Notes: a model not told the origin generated them from the letters alone. Shown: positions 16,058 through 24,394, counted from the stretch's first letter. The stretch is 64,000 bases of DNA from Thermobaculum terrenum ATCC BAA-798 (GCF_000025005.1 NC_013526.1:930001-994000); one strand, 5' to 3'. Program-made: numbers and translations.

Positions 16058-17233
16058 ATGCCGTTGGACAACTTCTACATAGTAGATTCGACGTTGCGCG
16101 AGGGCGAGCAATTCGTGCACGCCCACTTCACCACCGAGCAGAAGATAGAGATAGCGCGCGCCCTGGATGCCTTCGGCGTGGAGTACATCGAGCTCACCAA
16201 CCCCGCGGCCTCGCCGGCGTCCTTTGAGGATGCCCGCAGGATCGCCAACCTGGGTTTGCGGGCGCGCATACTGGTCCACTGCCGCTGCACCATGGCGGAC
16301 GTCCAACAGGCCGTGGAAACCGGCGTGGACGGGGTCAACCTGCTGTTCGCGACCTCCGAGCAGCTGAGGACCCACTCCCACGGCAAATCCATCGACGAGA
16401 TCATAGAGTCGGCAAGAGGCGTCATCTCCTTCCTGCAAGATCACGGCCTGGAGGTGCGCTTCTCCTGCGAGGACGCCTTCCGCACCCCCATAGACATCCT
16501 GCTGAGGGTGTACGCCGCTGTGGACGCCATGGGCGTCGACCGGGTGGGTATCGCCGATACCGTCGGGGTGGCCGACCCGCTGGGAGTGCACGAGCTGGTC
16601 AGCCGCGTGCGGGGCGTGGTGAGCGCGGACATCGAGTTCCACGGGCACAACGACTCCGGCTGCGCGATCGCCAACGCCTACGCAGCGCTCCAGGCAGGAG
16701 CCACCCACATCGACACCACCGTGCTGGGCATAGGCGAGCGCAACGGCATCACCCCCCTGGGAGGCTTCATAGCCAGGCTGTACGCCACCGACCGCGGCCT
16801 GGTCAGCAGGTACAACCTGCGCATGCTGCCCCAGCTGGATAGCCTGATCTCCCAGTACACGGGCGTGCAGATCCCATTCAACAACTACCTGACGGGCGAG
16901 ACGGCTTTCGCTCACAAGGCGGGCATACACACCAAGGCCGTCCTCTCCAACCCCTCATCCTACGAGGCGATCAACCCCGAGGACTTCGGCCTCACCCGCC
17001 GTGTGGAGCTGGGCCACAGGCTTACGGGCTGGAACGCTATAGCCCACAGGGCCCGTACCTTGGGGCTCTCCCTCTCCGAGGCGGAGCTGAGGGCCGCGAC
17101 AAGGGAGATCAAGAGGTTGGCGGACGAGGCCCCACTAACTACCGAGCAAGTAGACCAGATACTGCGCGAGTGGGCAGAGCGCTCGCGCTCCTGTGCAACT
17201 AACCAGGGAGGTGTGCGTGCATGGGCACTCTAA
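16058..17233 (+). CDS. hcs: Homocitrate synthase (AAA lysine pathway)
   Basis: 391 residues. It condenses acetyl-CoA with 2-oxoglutarate, the first step of lysine synthesis by the alpha-aminoadipate route. The sequence follows the Thermus homocitrate synthase closely: STLREGEQF at the start, [11 protein letters not shown], the metal-site motif [30 protein letters not shown] and [12 protein letters not shown] with HKAGIHTKA. The HGHND and GERNG segments are shared with isopropylmalate synthase, but the C-terminal leucine-regulatory domain of LeuA is absent and the length fits homocitrate synthase. AGGAGG precedes the ATG. It overlaps the homoaconitase gene by 13 bp and is under T-box control. 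Confidence 0.88.
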   Translation: MPLDNFYIVDSTLREGEQFVHAHFTTEQKIEIARALDAFGVEYIELTNPAASPASFEDARRIANLGLRARILVHCRCTMADVQQAVETGVDGVNLLFATSEQLRTHSHGKSIDEIIESARGVISFLQDHGLEVRFSCEDAFRTPIDILLRVYAAVDAMGVDRVGIADTVGVADPLGVHELVSRVRGVVSADIEFHGHNDSGCAIANAYAALQAGATHIDTTVLGIGERNGITPLGGFIARLYATDRGLVSRYNLRMLPQLDSLISQYTGVQIPFNNYLTGETAFAHKAGIHTKAVLSNPSSYEAINPEDFGLTRRVELGHRLTGWNAIAHRARTLGLSLSEAELRAATREIKRLADEAPLTTEQVDQILREWAERSRSCATNQGGVRAWAL

Positions 17234-18462
17234 GCGAAGAGATCCTCAGCCGCAAGGTCGGCAGGCAGGTGCGCGCCGGCGAGATAGTCATCGTGCCGGT
17301 GGACTACGTGCTGGCGCACGACCAGACGGCTCCGCTGGCGATCGAGAGCTTTCGCAAGATCGGCCGGCCACTATTCGATCCCAACCGTACGGTGATCGTG
17401 TTCGACCACATCATCCCCGCGGCCACCGTGCAGGCCGCCACCCTCCAGAAGATGATCCGCGAGTGGGTGCGCGAGCAGGGCATCACCAACTTCCTGCAGG
17501 AGGGCATCTGTCACCAGGTGATGGTCGAGCGCGGGTTCGTTACCCCCGGAGCCGTGATAGTTGGCGCCGACTCCCACACCTGCACCTACGGGGCCCTGGG
17601 AGCCTTCGGCACGGGCATGGGCTCCACCGATATCGCCGTGGCCCTGGCGACCGGCAAGACCTGGCTGCGGGTGCCCGAGACGATCCGCTTCGAGGTCAAG
17701 GGCGAGCTGGGCCATCACGTCTACGCCAAGGACCTCGCGTTGGCGATGGTGGGCACGATAGGCGTGGACGGCGCCACCTACATGGCCGTGGAGTACGGCG
17801 GCCCTGCGGTGCGCAGGATGAGCATCTCCGAGCGCATGACGCTGGCCAACATGGCGGTGGAGATGGGCGGGAAGACCGGCCTCGTGGAGCCCGACGATAC
17901 GGTGGATGAGTACCTGCGAGGTCGCGCCCGGGATCCCTACGAGCGCATCACCCCACGCGATCCAGTCTACAGCCGCGTGGTGGAGATAGACGCCTCGTCC
18001 ATAGAGCCGATGGTGGCCGTGCCACCAGATCCGGAGCACCTTGCCCCCGCGGCTGAGATGCGCAAGGTGAAGATCGACCAGGTGTTCATAGGCACCTGCA
18101 CCAACGGCAGGCTGGACGACATCGAGATAGCCGCCCGCATCCTCAAGGGCAGGAAGATCCACCCCAGCACCCGCATGGTCGTCACTCCGGCCTCCACCAG
18201 GGTGGCGCTGGAGGCCATGGCCAGGGGCTACATCCAGACGCTGATCGAGGCCGGCGCTGTCGTCACCAACACCGGCTGTGGCCCATGCATAGGCCGCCAC
18301 CAGGGAGTGCTGGCCGCGGGCGAGCGGGCCATCACGACGCAGAACCGTAACTTCTCCGGCAGGATGGGCGACCCCACCGCCGAGATCTACCTGGCGAGCC
18401 CCGCGACGGCGGCGGCTTCAGCCATCACCGGCTACATCACTGACCCGAGGAGCCTGGACTGA
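17221..18462 (+). CDS. hacA: Homoaconitase large subunit (LeuC/HacA type)
   Basis: 413 residues. This is an aconitase-superfamily large subunit of the short prokaryotic LeuC/HacA class. [20 protein letters not shown] carries the substrate and first cluster-ligand region. [10 protein letters not shown] and [13 protein letters not shown] carry the Cys ligands of the [4Fe-4S] cluster. The same fold serves isopropylmalate dehydratase; the homoaconitase call rests on the adjacent homocitrate synthase and the lysine-type T-box. It pairs with the small subunit encoded immediately downstream with a one-base overlap (TGATG). The start ATG lies inside the end of the previous gene, implying coupled translation. 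Confidence 0.85.
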   Translation: MGTLSEEILSRKVGRQVRAGEIVIVPVDYVLAHDQTAPLAIESFRKIGRPLFDPNRTVIVFDHIIPAATVQAATLQKMIREWVREQGITNFLQEGICHQVMVERGFVTPGAVIVGADSHTCTYGALGAFGTGMGSTDIAVALATGKTWLRVPETIRFEVKGELGHHVYAKDLALAMVGTIGVDGATYMAVEYGGPAVRRMSISERMTLANMAVEMGGKTGLVEPDDTVDEYLRGRARDPYERITPRDPVYSRVVEIDASSIEPMVAVPPDPEHLAPAAEMRKVKIDQVFIGTCTNGRLDDIEIAARILKGRKIHPSTRMVVTPASTRVALEAMARGYIQTLIEAGAVVTNTGCGPCIGRHQGVLAAGERAITTQNRNFSGRMGDPTAEIYLASPATAAASAITGYITDPRSLD

Positions 18463-18941
18463 TGAGCAGAGTATGGAAAGTAGGCGACAACGTATCCACG
18501 GACGAGATCATCCCCGGCAGGTACAACGTGACGACCGACCGCCAGCAGCTGGCGAAGGCCGCGTTCATCGAGTACAGGCCGGACTACGCAGAGAACGTCC
18601 GCCCAGGCGATGTGATAGTCGCCGGCAAGAACTTCGGGATGGGGTCTTCGCGCGAGCACGCCCCCATCGCCATCCAGGCCTCCGGCGCCAAGGCGGTGAT
18701 CGCGCGTTCCTTTGCCCGTATATTCTTCCGTAACGCCATCAACATCGGCCTCCCCATACTCGTGTGCGACGAGCTACATGGGGCGGTCGAGGACGGTGAC
18801 GAGATAGACGTCGACCTCGCCACCGGCCAGATCACCCTTGCGGATGGACGCACCTTCCAGGTGGAGCCGCTGCCGGAGTTCGTGCTGGAGATCGTGCGTG
18901 CCGGCGGCATCATCCCGTTCGTCCAGTCCGGAAGGTTCTAA
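18462..18941 (+). CDS. hacB: Homoaconitase small subunit (LeuD/HacB type)
   Basis: 159 residues, the usual length for the swivel-domain subunit. VGDNVSTDEIIPGRY opens the protein and NFGMGSSREHAPIAI is the conserved loop; the following segment GAKAVIARSFARIFFRNAIN is typical. In Thermus HacB the loop around residue 20-30 decides between homoaconitate and isopropylmalate; here that stretch reads RYNVTTDRQQ and I cannot assign specificity from it alone. It completes the hcs-hacA-hacB unit; later AAA-pathway genes (lysWXZYJK) are not in this window. Confidence 0.85.
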   Translation: MSRVWKVGDNVSTDEIIPGRYNVTTDRQQLAKAAFIEYRPDYAENVRPGDVIVAGKNFGMGSSREHAPIAIQASGAKAVIARSFARIFFRNAINIGLPILVCDELHGAVEDGDEIDVDLATGQITLADGRTFQVEPLPEFVLEIVRAGGIIPFVQSGRF

Positions 18942-18984
18942 CCAAGAATACCAACCTCCCTTTACCCCACATCCCCTCGTACCC

Positions 18985-19010
18985 GGGCGGGAGCCTCCCA
19001 ACTCCCGCCC
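18985..19010 (+). terminator. Hairpin after the lysine operon
   Basis: GGGCGGGAG at 18985-18993 pairs with CTCCCGCCC at 19002-19010, 44 bp after the hacB stop. No T-run follows. The gap 18942-19296 otherwise holds only a doubtful small ORF. Confidence 0.5.
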
Positions 19011-19091
19011 ACCAGACCTCATCCGGCCCCTAGCAGGTCCAGAGCTGCCCTTCATCTCCGGCAAGAGTCCACCAGCACAATCCAGCCATGC

Positions 19092-19277
19092 TTGCCGCCC
19101 GAGCTCCCGGGAGGCGGACGCCCCCCTCATCTACCTGAGAAGCCCCAGGCGCTCCTGGCCTTTGTCACGCTCCCGATGGGTGGGGTGCTCACAGGGCCAG
19201 AGCAGGCGGAGCACTTCCAAGAGCTGGCACGCATCGTCAGCTGTAACCATTGTGGCCATAAGACGTTTTCTCTATAA
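19092..19277 (+). CDS. Doubtful small ORF with C-terminal CxxC pair
   Basis: 61 codons from TTG. The translated end (ELARIVSCNHCGHKTFSL) has a CxxC pair and a protein-like pattern, and LLAFVTLPMGGVLTGPEQAEH also looks like coding sequence. There is no clear ribosome site and the 3' end overlaps the promoter of the next locus. It could be a remnant of a zinc-ribbon gene or chance. Confidence 0.25.
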   Translation: MPPELPGGGRPPHLPEKPQALLAFVTLPMGGVLTGPEQAEHFQELARIVSCNHCGHKTFSL

Positions 19278-19278
19278 A
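19250..19278 (+). promoter_or_regulatory. Promoter in front of the decayed MPQTGAGGM paralog
   Basis: TTGTGG at 19250-19255 and TATAAA at 19273-19278 with a 17-bp spacer; AGGAGG follows at 19287-19292 before the ATG at 19297. Confidence 0.55.
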
Positions 19279-19296
19279 GATCATTAGGAGGAGCTT

Positions 19297-20126
19297 ATGT
19301 CTAAATTCATGCTGGCAACGATCTGCCTGATGGCCATAGCGCTGGGGACGTTGCTCGCTCCCCGGATCACGACACGCGCCCAGACCCAGGGGGAAGCCAA
19401 AGTCACCTTCCAACTTACCATACATGGCAGGGTTATGGATCGGGAGCACGAGGCTTTCCGCGTGCTCGTACGGGGATCAGGCCCCTAGACAACCCGCACG
19501 CTGATGCTCTGTGGCAGTTACAACCGGAGGAGGGCCGCTGCGTGCGAGGGTGGTGCTAGCTACCGGGTCGGCCTTACGGTCCCAGCCGGCTCAAGGATTG
19601 GCTTCAGCTTCCAGCGCATATTGCCCGGTGGGGGAACCTACACCTTTCACACCGGCACTCAAACCATCAACAATGACGTCACCATATGGGCTGAGTACGA
19701 CTTCTCCCTGGTGCCCGTGACGTTCAAGCTGACGCTGTACGGCAGAGTGCCCCCAGGTGAGGCTTTCTACGTGAGCTACGGGTTTGGCTTCGGCGAGTCG
19801 CTGGAAATCCTGCTCTGCGGCAAAGTAGAGCCCAGAGGAGGCTCCGGGCTGTGGGGAGCGGAGGATCCGCGCAGCCGTGTAAGGGCAACGGCACCGTCTA
19901 CGTGGCCAGGCACAAGCTGGAGGCCGATACCCCGGTCGGCTTTGGGTTCGCGCGCATAAAGCCTTCGGGCAATGCCCAGTTCTTCTACAAGGGCAAGCGA
20001 CTGCCTGGCGACAACCCCCTGTTCAGCGCGTGGTACAGCTTCGGACCACCCAACGGCGAGCAGCTGCCCAATATGCCGCAGACGGGAGCGGGAGGGATGA
20101 GAACCCTTTCCCATGTGGCCAGGTAG
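19297..20126 (+). pseudogene. Two-domain secreted MPQTGAGGM-family protein, disrupted
   Basis: A signal peptide (FMLATICLMAIALGTLLAP) leads into a first domain copy (VTFQLTIHGRV) that is cut by an in-frame TAG at 19486-19488. Reading on in the same frame gives the rest of that domain (LMLCGSY, then VTIWAEYDF) and the start of a second copy (VTFKLTLYGRVPPGEAFY, ILLCG). Between about 19815 and 19880 the frame shifts by one: the second Cys region (PCKGNGTVY) and the end (LPNMPQTGAGGM) are in the next frame up to 20126. With both defects the protein would not be made in one piece. Promoter and ribosome site remain intact, so decay is recent or the lesions are sequencing errors. It is a paralog of the gene at 13689. 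Confidence 0.75.
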
Positions 20127-20163
20127 CATGCCCCGGGAGGGTGCAGGAGTCCTTATCGGCGCA

Positions 20164-20194
20164 TTAGGCTGTACAGCCAGCTTTCGTCTATAAT
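20164..20194 (+). promoter_or_regulatory. Promoter of the riboflavin operon
   Basis: A perfect TATAAT at 20189-20194 lies 17 bp ahead of the FMN aptamer. The -35 side is weak (TTAGGC at 20164-20169, 19-bp spacing). Confidence 0.5.
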
Positions 20195-20210
20195 ACAGAA
20201 AAACATATAC

Positions 20211-20326
20211 GGCCTTCGGGGCAGGGTGCAATTCCCGACCGGCGGTAGAGCCCGCGACCCCCTGCAACAGGGGTGGACCTGGTGAGATTCCAGGGCCGAC
20301 GGTAAGAGTCCGGATGGGAGAAGGTC
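20211..20326 (+). ncRNA. FMN riboswitch (RFN element)
   Basis: The conserved RFN blocks are all present in order: GGGGCAGGGTGCAATTCCCG, ACCGGCGGTAGAGCCCGCGA, the variable hairpin CCCCTGCAACAGGGG, TGGTGAGATTCCAG, GCCGACGGTAAGAGTC and CCGGATGGGAGAAGG. It binds flavin mononucleotide and switches off the rib genes when flavin is plentiful. It precedes ribE by 120 nt with a terminator between, so control is by premature termination. Confidence 0.95.
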
Positions 20327-20369
20327 CGACTCGCTCCCCCTCATGAGGGGCTTTGAGTCGCATATCCAT

Positions 20370-20405
20370 GTCCCGGGAGCCATCAGGTTCTCGGGACTCC
20401 TTTTT
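20370..20405 (+). terminator. Terminator of the FMN riboswitch expression platform
   Basis: GTCCCGGGA at 20370-20378 pairs with TCTCGGGAC at 20389-20397 (one G-U pair), followed by TCCTTTTT. A second hairpin just before it, CGACTC...GAGTCG enclosing CCCCTCATGAGGGG (about 20327-20360), may take part in the switch. Confidence 0.85.
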
Positions 20406-20445
20406 ATAGCCCCCTATGCCCACAGGCCATGCATAAGGAGGCAAC

Positions 20446-21051
20446 ATGTTCTCAGGCATAGTGGAGGAAACTGGCAGGGTGTTGGAGCTGCACCTGAAGG
20501 AGCCCCTCCGGCTGCGTGTGGCCTGCCAGCGAGTGCTGGAGGGCACCCAGTTGGGAGACAGCATCGCGGTCAACGGCGTCTGCCTGACGGTCGACGCTCT
20601 GGACGAGGGCTCCTTCACCGTGGGTCTCATGCCCGAGACGCTGCGGCGCACCAACCTGGGCGGCTTGCAGTTGGGCGATGAGGTGAACCTCGAGCGCTCG
20701 CTCCGCTTCGACGGCCGGGTGGGAGGCCACTTCGTCCAGGGCCACGTCGACGCCACGGGCACCATCCTGGATAGGTGTCCCGATGGGGGCGCGCTCTGGC
20801 TGAAGATCGGGCTCCCCAGGGATCTCGCCCGCTACGTCGTGCCCAAGGGGTGCATCGCGGTAGACGGCGTAAGCCTGACGGTCGTGGACGCACTGAAGGA
20901 TGCCTTCACCGTCTCGCTCGTGTACCACACCCAGCAGAAGGTCACGCTTGCCCGCAAGCAGGTGGGAGAACTGGTCAACCTGGAGGTGGACATGCTCGGC
21001 AAGTACGTCGAGCGACTGCTGCAGCACCAGTGGTCGGAGGCAAGGGCATGA
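20446..21051 (+). CDS. ribE: Riboflavin synthase alpha chain
   Basis: 201 residues. It dismutates two 6,7-dimethyl-8-ribityllumazine molecules to riboflavin. It starts with the family signature MFSGIVEETG and contains two homologous lumazine-binding halves, with LGDSIAVNGVCLTV in the first and KGCIAVDGVSLTVVDA in the second; GHFVQGHVDATG marks the junction. AAGGAGG lies ahead of the ATG. Its stop overlaps the ribBA start by 4 bp. It is first in the FMN-controlled operon. Confidence 0.96.
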   Translation: MFSGIVEETGRVLELHLKEPLRLRVACQRVLEGTQLGDSIAVNGVCLTVDALDEGSFTVGLMPETLRRTNLGGLQLGDEVNLERSLRFDGRVGGHFVQGHVDATGTILDRCPDGGALWLKIGLPRDLARYVVPKGCIAVDGVSLTVVDALKDAFTVSLVYHTQQKVTLARKQVGELVNLEVDMLGKYVERLLQHQWSEARA

Positions 21052-22271
21052 CGGGCAGCAAGATCCAGCAGGCACTCGATGAGCTGCGCGCGGGCAGGTT
21101 CGTGGTCGTAGTGGACGACGAATCGCGCGAGCGCGAGGCCGACCTCGTGCTCGCGGCACAGCATGCCACACCCGCGGCGATCAACTTCATGGCCCGCGAG
21201 GCGTGTGGGTTGATCTGCGTGGCCATGCACGGCAGGAGGATGGACCAGCTAGGTATCCCCCCGATGGTCTCGCCCGAGAATAACACCTCGGCGCACGGCA
21301 CCGCTTTCGGCGTGCCCGTGGACGCCGCCAGCGGCATCACCACGGGCATCTCGGCCTACGACCGAGCCCACACCATAAGGCTCCTGGCGGATCCGAGCTC
21401 CACGCCCGGCGACTTCATCATGCCGGGGCACGTGTTCCCCTTGAGAGCCAGGGAGGGAGGAGTGCTGGAGCGACGGGGACACACCGAGGCCGCCGTGGAC
21501 CTGATGGTCATGGCTGGGCTGCAGCCGGTGGCCGCGATCTGCGAGATCATGGCTCCCAACGGCAGGATGGCGTGGGGAGAAGAGCTGGAGGAGTTCGCCC
21601 ACAGGCACAACCTGATGCTGGTGACGGTTCAGGAGGTGGCCGACGCCCGGGCGGCCGAGAGCGAGGGCACGCTGGGAAAAGTGCGCCCGGTGAAGCTGCC
21701 CACGAGCCACGGTGAGTTCACCCTTGTGGCCTACACGGCGCCGGATTCCAGGGAGCCCCACCTGGCGCTCATCCACGGCGACCCAGGAAGCTCCCCCCTG
21801 GTCCGCCTGCACTCCGAATGCTTCACCGGCGACGTGCTGGGCTCCGAGAGGTGCGACTGTGGCCCCCAGCTCGATCGGGCCCTGCAGATGATAGCTGCCC
21901 AGGGCGGCATCCTGCTGTACCTGCGGCAGGAGGGTCGGGGCATAGGGCTGCTGAACAAGCTGAGGGCTTACGCCCTCCAGGACGAGGGGCTGGATACCGT
22001 GGAGGCCAACGAGCACCTGGGATTCCAGCCCGACGAGCGGGACTACGCCGTGGCCGCGGAGATCCTGCGAGATCTGGGGGTGAGCTCCGTCAGGCTACTG
22101 ACGAACAACCCACGCAAGATCGAGGGCCTGCGCGCCCACGGCATCGAGGTGGTAGAGAGGGTACCCCTGGAGGTACCCCCTCGGAGGCACAACCTGAGGT
22201 ACCTGCAGACGAAGAAGCTGAAGCTGGGGCACTGGCTACAGCTACATCCCCCCATCGGAGAGCAGCGATGA
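21048..22271 (+). CDS. ribBA: Bifunctional DHBP synthase / GTP cyclohydrolase II
   Basis: 407 residues. The N-terminal half (about 1-200) is 3,4-dihydroxy-2-butanone 4-phosphate synthase: [30 protein letters not shown] and [11 protein letters not shown]. The C-terminal half (about 205-400) is GTP cyclohydrolase II, with the zinc ligands in [14 protein letters not shown], the catalytic [13 protein letters not shown] and the arginine/NNP segment [12 protein letters not shown]. The ATG at 21048 follows GGAGG and overlaps the ribE stop; an open frame runs further upstream but inside ribE. It supplies both precursors of the lumazine pathway. Confidence 0.96.
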   Translation: MTGSKIQQALDELRAGRFVVVVDDESREREADLVLAAQHATPAAINFMAREACGLICVAMHGRRMDQLGIPPMVSPENNTSAHGTAFGVPVDAASGITTGISAYDRAHTIRLLADPSSTPGDFIMPGHVFPLRAREGGVLERRGHTEAAVDLMVMAGLQPVAAICEIMAPNGRMAWGEELEEFAHRHNLMLVTVQEVADARAAESEGTLGKVRPVKLPTSHGEFTLVAYTAPDSREPHLALIHGDPGSSPLVRLHSECFTGDVLGSERCDCGPQLDRALQMIAAQGGILLYLRQEGRGIGLLNKLRAYALQDEGLDTVEANEHLGFQPDERDYAVAAEILRDLGVSSVRLLTNNPRKIEGLRAHGIEVVERVPLEVPPRRHNLRYLQTKKLKLGHWLQLHPPIGEQR

Positions 22272-22735
22272 CCCATACTTACGACATCCGGAGAGTCGAC
22301 AGAGGCTATAGGTTTGCCGTAGTGGTCTCCAAGTTCAACGAGCTCGTGACCCGGAGGCTGCTGGAGGGCGCCCTGGACGCCCTTCGGCAGCACGGCGTGG
22401 AGGCGCAGAGGATAAGCGTGGCCTGGGTGCCTGGGGCATTCGAGATCCCGATCACCGCGAGCAGGCTCGCGCGCACAGGGGATTTCGCGGCGGTGATCTG
22501 CCTTGGAGCCGTCATACGCGGCGAGACGAGCCACTACGAGGCGGTGGTGTCCGCGGTGACCTCGGGGGTGTCGAGGGTAGGGCTGGACACCGGGGTGCCG
22601 ACCATATTCGGCGTGCTCACCACGGACAGCCTCGAGCAGGCGCTGGATAGAGCCGGCGGCAAGGCAGGGAACAAAGGCTACGAGGCGGCGGTATCCGCAC
22701 TCGAGATGGCTAACCTGATGGCATCCATCGGCTAG
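22268..22735 (+). CDS. ribH: 6,7-dimethyl-8-ribityllumazine synthase
   Basis: 155 residues, the family's usual length. [25 protein letters not shown] with the catalytic His, and [21 protein letters not shown] are diagnostic. It joins the butanone phosphate and the pyrimidine to give the lumazine that RibE converts. The ATG overlaps the ribBA stop by 4 bp. No ribD (pyrimidine deaminase/reductase) lies in the operon, so that step must be encoded elsewhere. Confidence 0.96.
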   Translation: MTHTYDIRRVDRGYRFAVVVSKFNELVTRRLLEGALDALRQHGVEAQRISVAWVPGAFEIPITASRLARTGDFAAVICLGAVIRGETSHYEAVVSAVTSGVSRVGLDTGVPTIFGVLTTDSLEQALDRAGGKAGNKGYEAAVSALEMANLMASIG

Positions 22736-23179
22736 GGCCCTCCTATCAGCGGAGCAGCCGCTCGGTGGCCAACGGGCGTCCCGACGCGCAGAGCAGGGAT
22801 CACCGGAGGCTACCGGTCGCAGCAAGGGTTACCACCTGCCGTGCAGGCGCACCCTATCTCCCACCAGATGCTGGGGATAGGCCGAGGTCGGCGGGGTGAT
22901 CAGGTGCCGGGGGAGACCACGCCTTGGCGTGCGCACCCCAAACAGCCATCCACGGAGATATCTTGCATACCGGCACATCGGCATGCTAGGATAGAGCCAC
23001 TTGATCACTCATGAGTGGTGGAGATCAAAGCGCTCGAACAGGGTGCTTCCGACAGCGACCCTAGATGGCGTGAGCGCAGCGACGGGAAGACCCGATATAA
23101 CAGGGAGAACTCGCTGGTCCCCTGCAGCCGACCGAGGACTCAGGGGCTTAGCCTGAGACCCCAAAAATTGGAGCGATTG
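22736..23179. other. Gene-free region between ribH and the DHFR-like gene
   Basis: 444 bp with no ORF I can support. Several short hairpins are visible: CACGCC/GGCGTG near 22920, CACTCATGAGTG within TTGATC...GATCAA near 23003-23030, and CTCAGG/CCTGAG near 23139-23157 just before the next ribosome site. The tail end could be an untranslated leader with some structure. No known riboswitch consensus was recognised. Confidence 0.4.
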
Positions 23180-23722
23180 ATGAGAAGAGTGATAGCATCG
23201 ATGTACCTGACGCTGGATGGGGTCATGGAATCCCCAGATAAATGGTCCTTCCAGTTCTGGAGCGAGGAATCAGCCAGGTTCAAGCTGGATGAGCTGTTCT
23301 CAAGCGATGCCCTCCTGCTGGGCAGGGTGACCTATCAGGGCTTTGCGGCCGCCTGGCCATCCATGACCGATGAGGCGGGCTTCGCTGACAGGATGAACAG
23401 CCTGCCCAAGTACGTCGTCTCGACGACCCTGGAGGAACCACTTGAGTGGAACAACTCCAGGCTGATCAGGGAGAACATATCGGCAGAGGTGCAGAAGCTG
23501 AAGCAGCAGCCCGGGCAGGATGTGCTGATCTACGGCAGCGGCGAGCTCGTGCGCACGCTGATGCAGCAAGACCTCATCGATGAGTACCGGCTGATGGTCT
23601 TTCCGATCGTCGTAGGGAGCGGGAAACAGCTCTTCCAGGGCGGAAGCGGGACTAAGTCCCTGAGGCTCAGGGAGGTCAAGAGCTTTAGCTCAGGCGTGGT
23701 CGTTCTCACCTATCAGGTATGA
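23180..23722 (+). CDS. Dihydrofolate reductase-like / RibD C-terminal domain family protein
   Basis: 180 residues. ASMYLTLDGVMESPDKW at the N-terminus, LLLGRVTYQGFAAAWP and LIYGSGELVRTLMQQDLIDEYRLMVFPIVVGSGKQLF match the single-domain RibD_C/DHFR-like family (YyaP/YwjB type), presumed NADPH-dependent reductases. GGAG lies 6 nt before the ATG; the ORF is open further upstream but without a site. Although it lies near the rib genes it lacks the deaminase half of RibD and is separated by 444 bp, so I do not assign it to riboflavin synthesis. Confidence 0.85.
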   Translation: MRRVIASMYLTLDGVMESPDKWSFQFWSEESARFKLDELFSSDALLLGRVTYQGFAAAWPSMTDEAGFADRMNSLPKYVVSTTLEEPLEWNNSRLIRENISAEVQKLKQQPGQDVLIYGSGELVRTLMQQDLIDEYRLMVFPIVVGSGKQLFQGGSGTKSLRLREVKSFSSGVVVLTYQV

Positions 23723-23755
23723 TCAGGGCCAAAGAAATCACAGGAGGTATCTGCC

Positions 23756-24193
23756 GTAATCCAGGATATCAACCCTTACCTCGTTCTGAACGGTAACGGA
23801 CACGAGGCGGTGGAGTCCTACAAGCACGCGCTGGGCGCGGAGGTCGTTAGTGTTTCGAATTTCGGAGATATGCCCGAGCCCGAAGATCCGGCGCATCGAG
23901 TGCCTGAGGACGCAAAGGGCCGCCTGCTGCACGCCCACCTGAGAGTAGGCAACTCGGACCTCATGCTCTCCGATAACTTCCCGGGTATGCCGTACCAGCT
24001 CGGATCACAGGTGACCATAGTCATCAGCGTGAGCGATGCTCAGACGGCCAGGGAGGTGTTCGGGAGGCTGCAGGAGGGTGGTCAGGTGGAGATGCCCCTG
24101 CAGGAGACCTTCTGGAGCCCGCTGTACGGCATGGTGACGGACAAGTTCGGCGTGCTCTGGCAGGTCTCGACGAACCCGACGGGGCAGAGCTGA
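23756..24193 (+). CDS. VOC-family PhnB-like protein with unclear start codon
   Basis: About 145 residues if counted from the codon after the ribosome site. The frame reads VIQDINPYLVLNGNGHEAVE, the normal start of PhnB-like proteins, but the first two codons are GTA and ATC. AGGAGG at 23742-23747 is spaced 8 nt from GTA, as if a GTG start had mutated or a rare ATC start were used. The first standard in-frame start (GTG 23810) would remove the first beta strand. The C-terminus has DKFGVLWQV, the family's last strand. Function of the family is unsettled. Confidence 0.7.
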   Translation, partial: VIQDINPYLVLNGNGHEAVESYKHALGAEVVSVSNFGDMPEPEDPAHRVPEDAKGRLLHAHLRVGNSDLMLSDNFPGMPYQLGSQVTIVISVSDAQTAREVFGRLQEGGQVEMPLQETFWSPLYGMVTDKFGVLWQVSTNPTGQS

Positions 24194-24281
24194 GCCCCCT
24201 CGCCCAGGTGTGGGCTCGGCCTCGGCAACAAGCGATACGGCCCTGGTGCGGAAGAAACGCCCAACTGGCGGTGCAGCCTGC

Positions 24282-24313
24282 GATGCCCATCAGGTATAGC
24301 CCTGATGGGCATC
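24282..24313. terminator. Perfect 13-bp hairpin in a gene-free stretch
   Basis: GATGCCCATCAGG at 24282-24294 pairs perfectly with its inverse at 24301-24313 around a 6-nt loop. It lies 90 bp after the VOC gene and has no T-run. It may terminate transcription from either side. Confidence 0.45.
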
Positions 24314-24348
24314 ATAAGTATCGTTCGCCAACATCCCTTCGTGCACAG

Positions 24349-24394
24349 CCCTGGCCGGGGATCTGCCCCACGCGCCGGCGCACCCCGGCCAGGG
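24349..24394. repeat. 12-bp inverted repeat with 22-nt loop
   Basis: CCCTGGCCGGGG at 24349-24360 is repeated inversely at 24383-24394. Together with the hairpin at 24282-24313 it fills most of the 309-bp gap 24194-24502, which has no supported gene. Confidence 0.5.

Noticed and set aside
16031-18300. Long minus-strand ORFs (for example 16031-16930 and 17371-18300) opposite the lysine genes
   Set aside because: They are mirror ORFs of GC-rich genes with clear families on the plus strand and carry no recognisable motif or ribosome site.
22091-22735. Upstream extension of the ribH frame through ribBA (frame open from 21818)
   Set aside because: The extension lies within ribBA in another frame; the ATG at 22268 overlaps the ribBA stop and begins the normal RibH sequence.
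23180-23722. Assigning the DHFR-like gene as the missing ribD
   Set aside because: It has only the reductase-like domain, lacks the zinc deaminase half, and stands outside the FMN-controlled operon.
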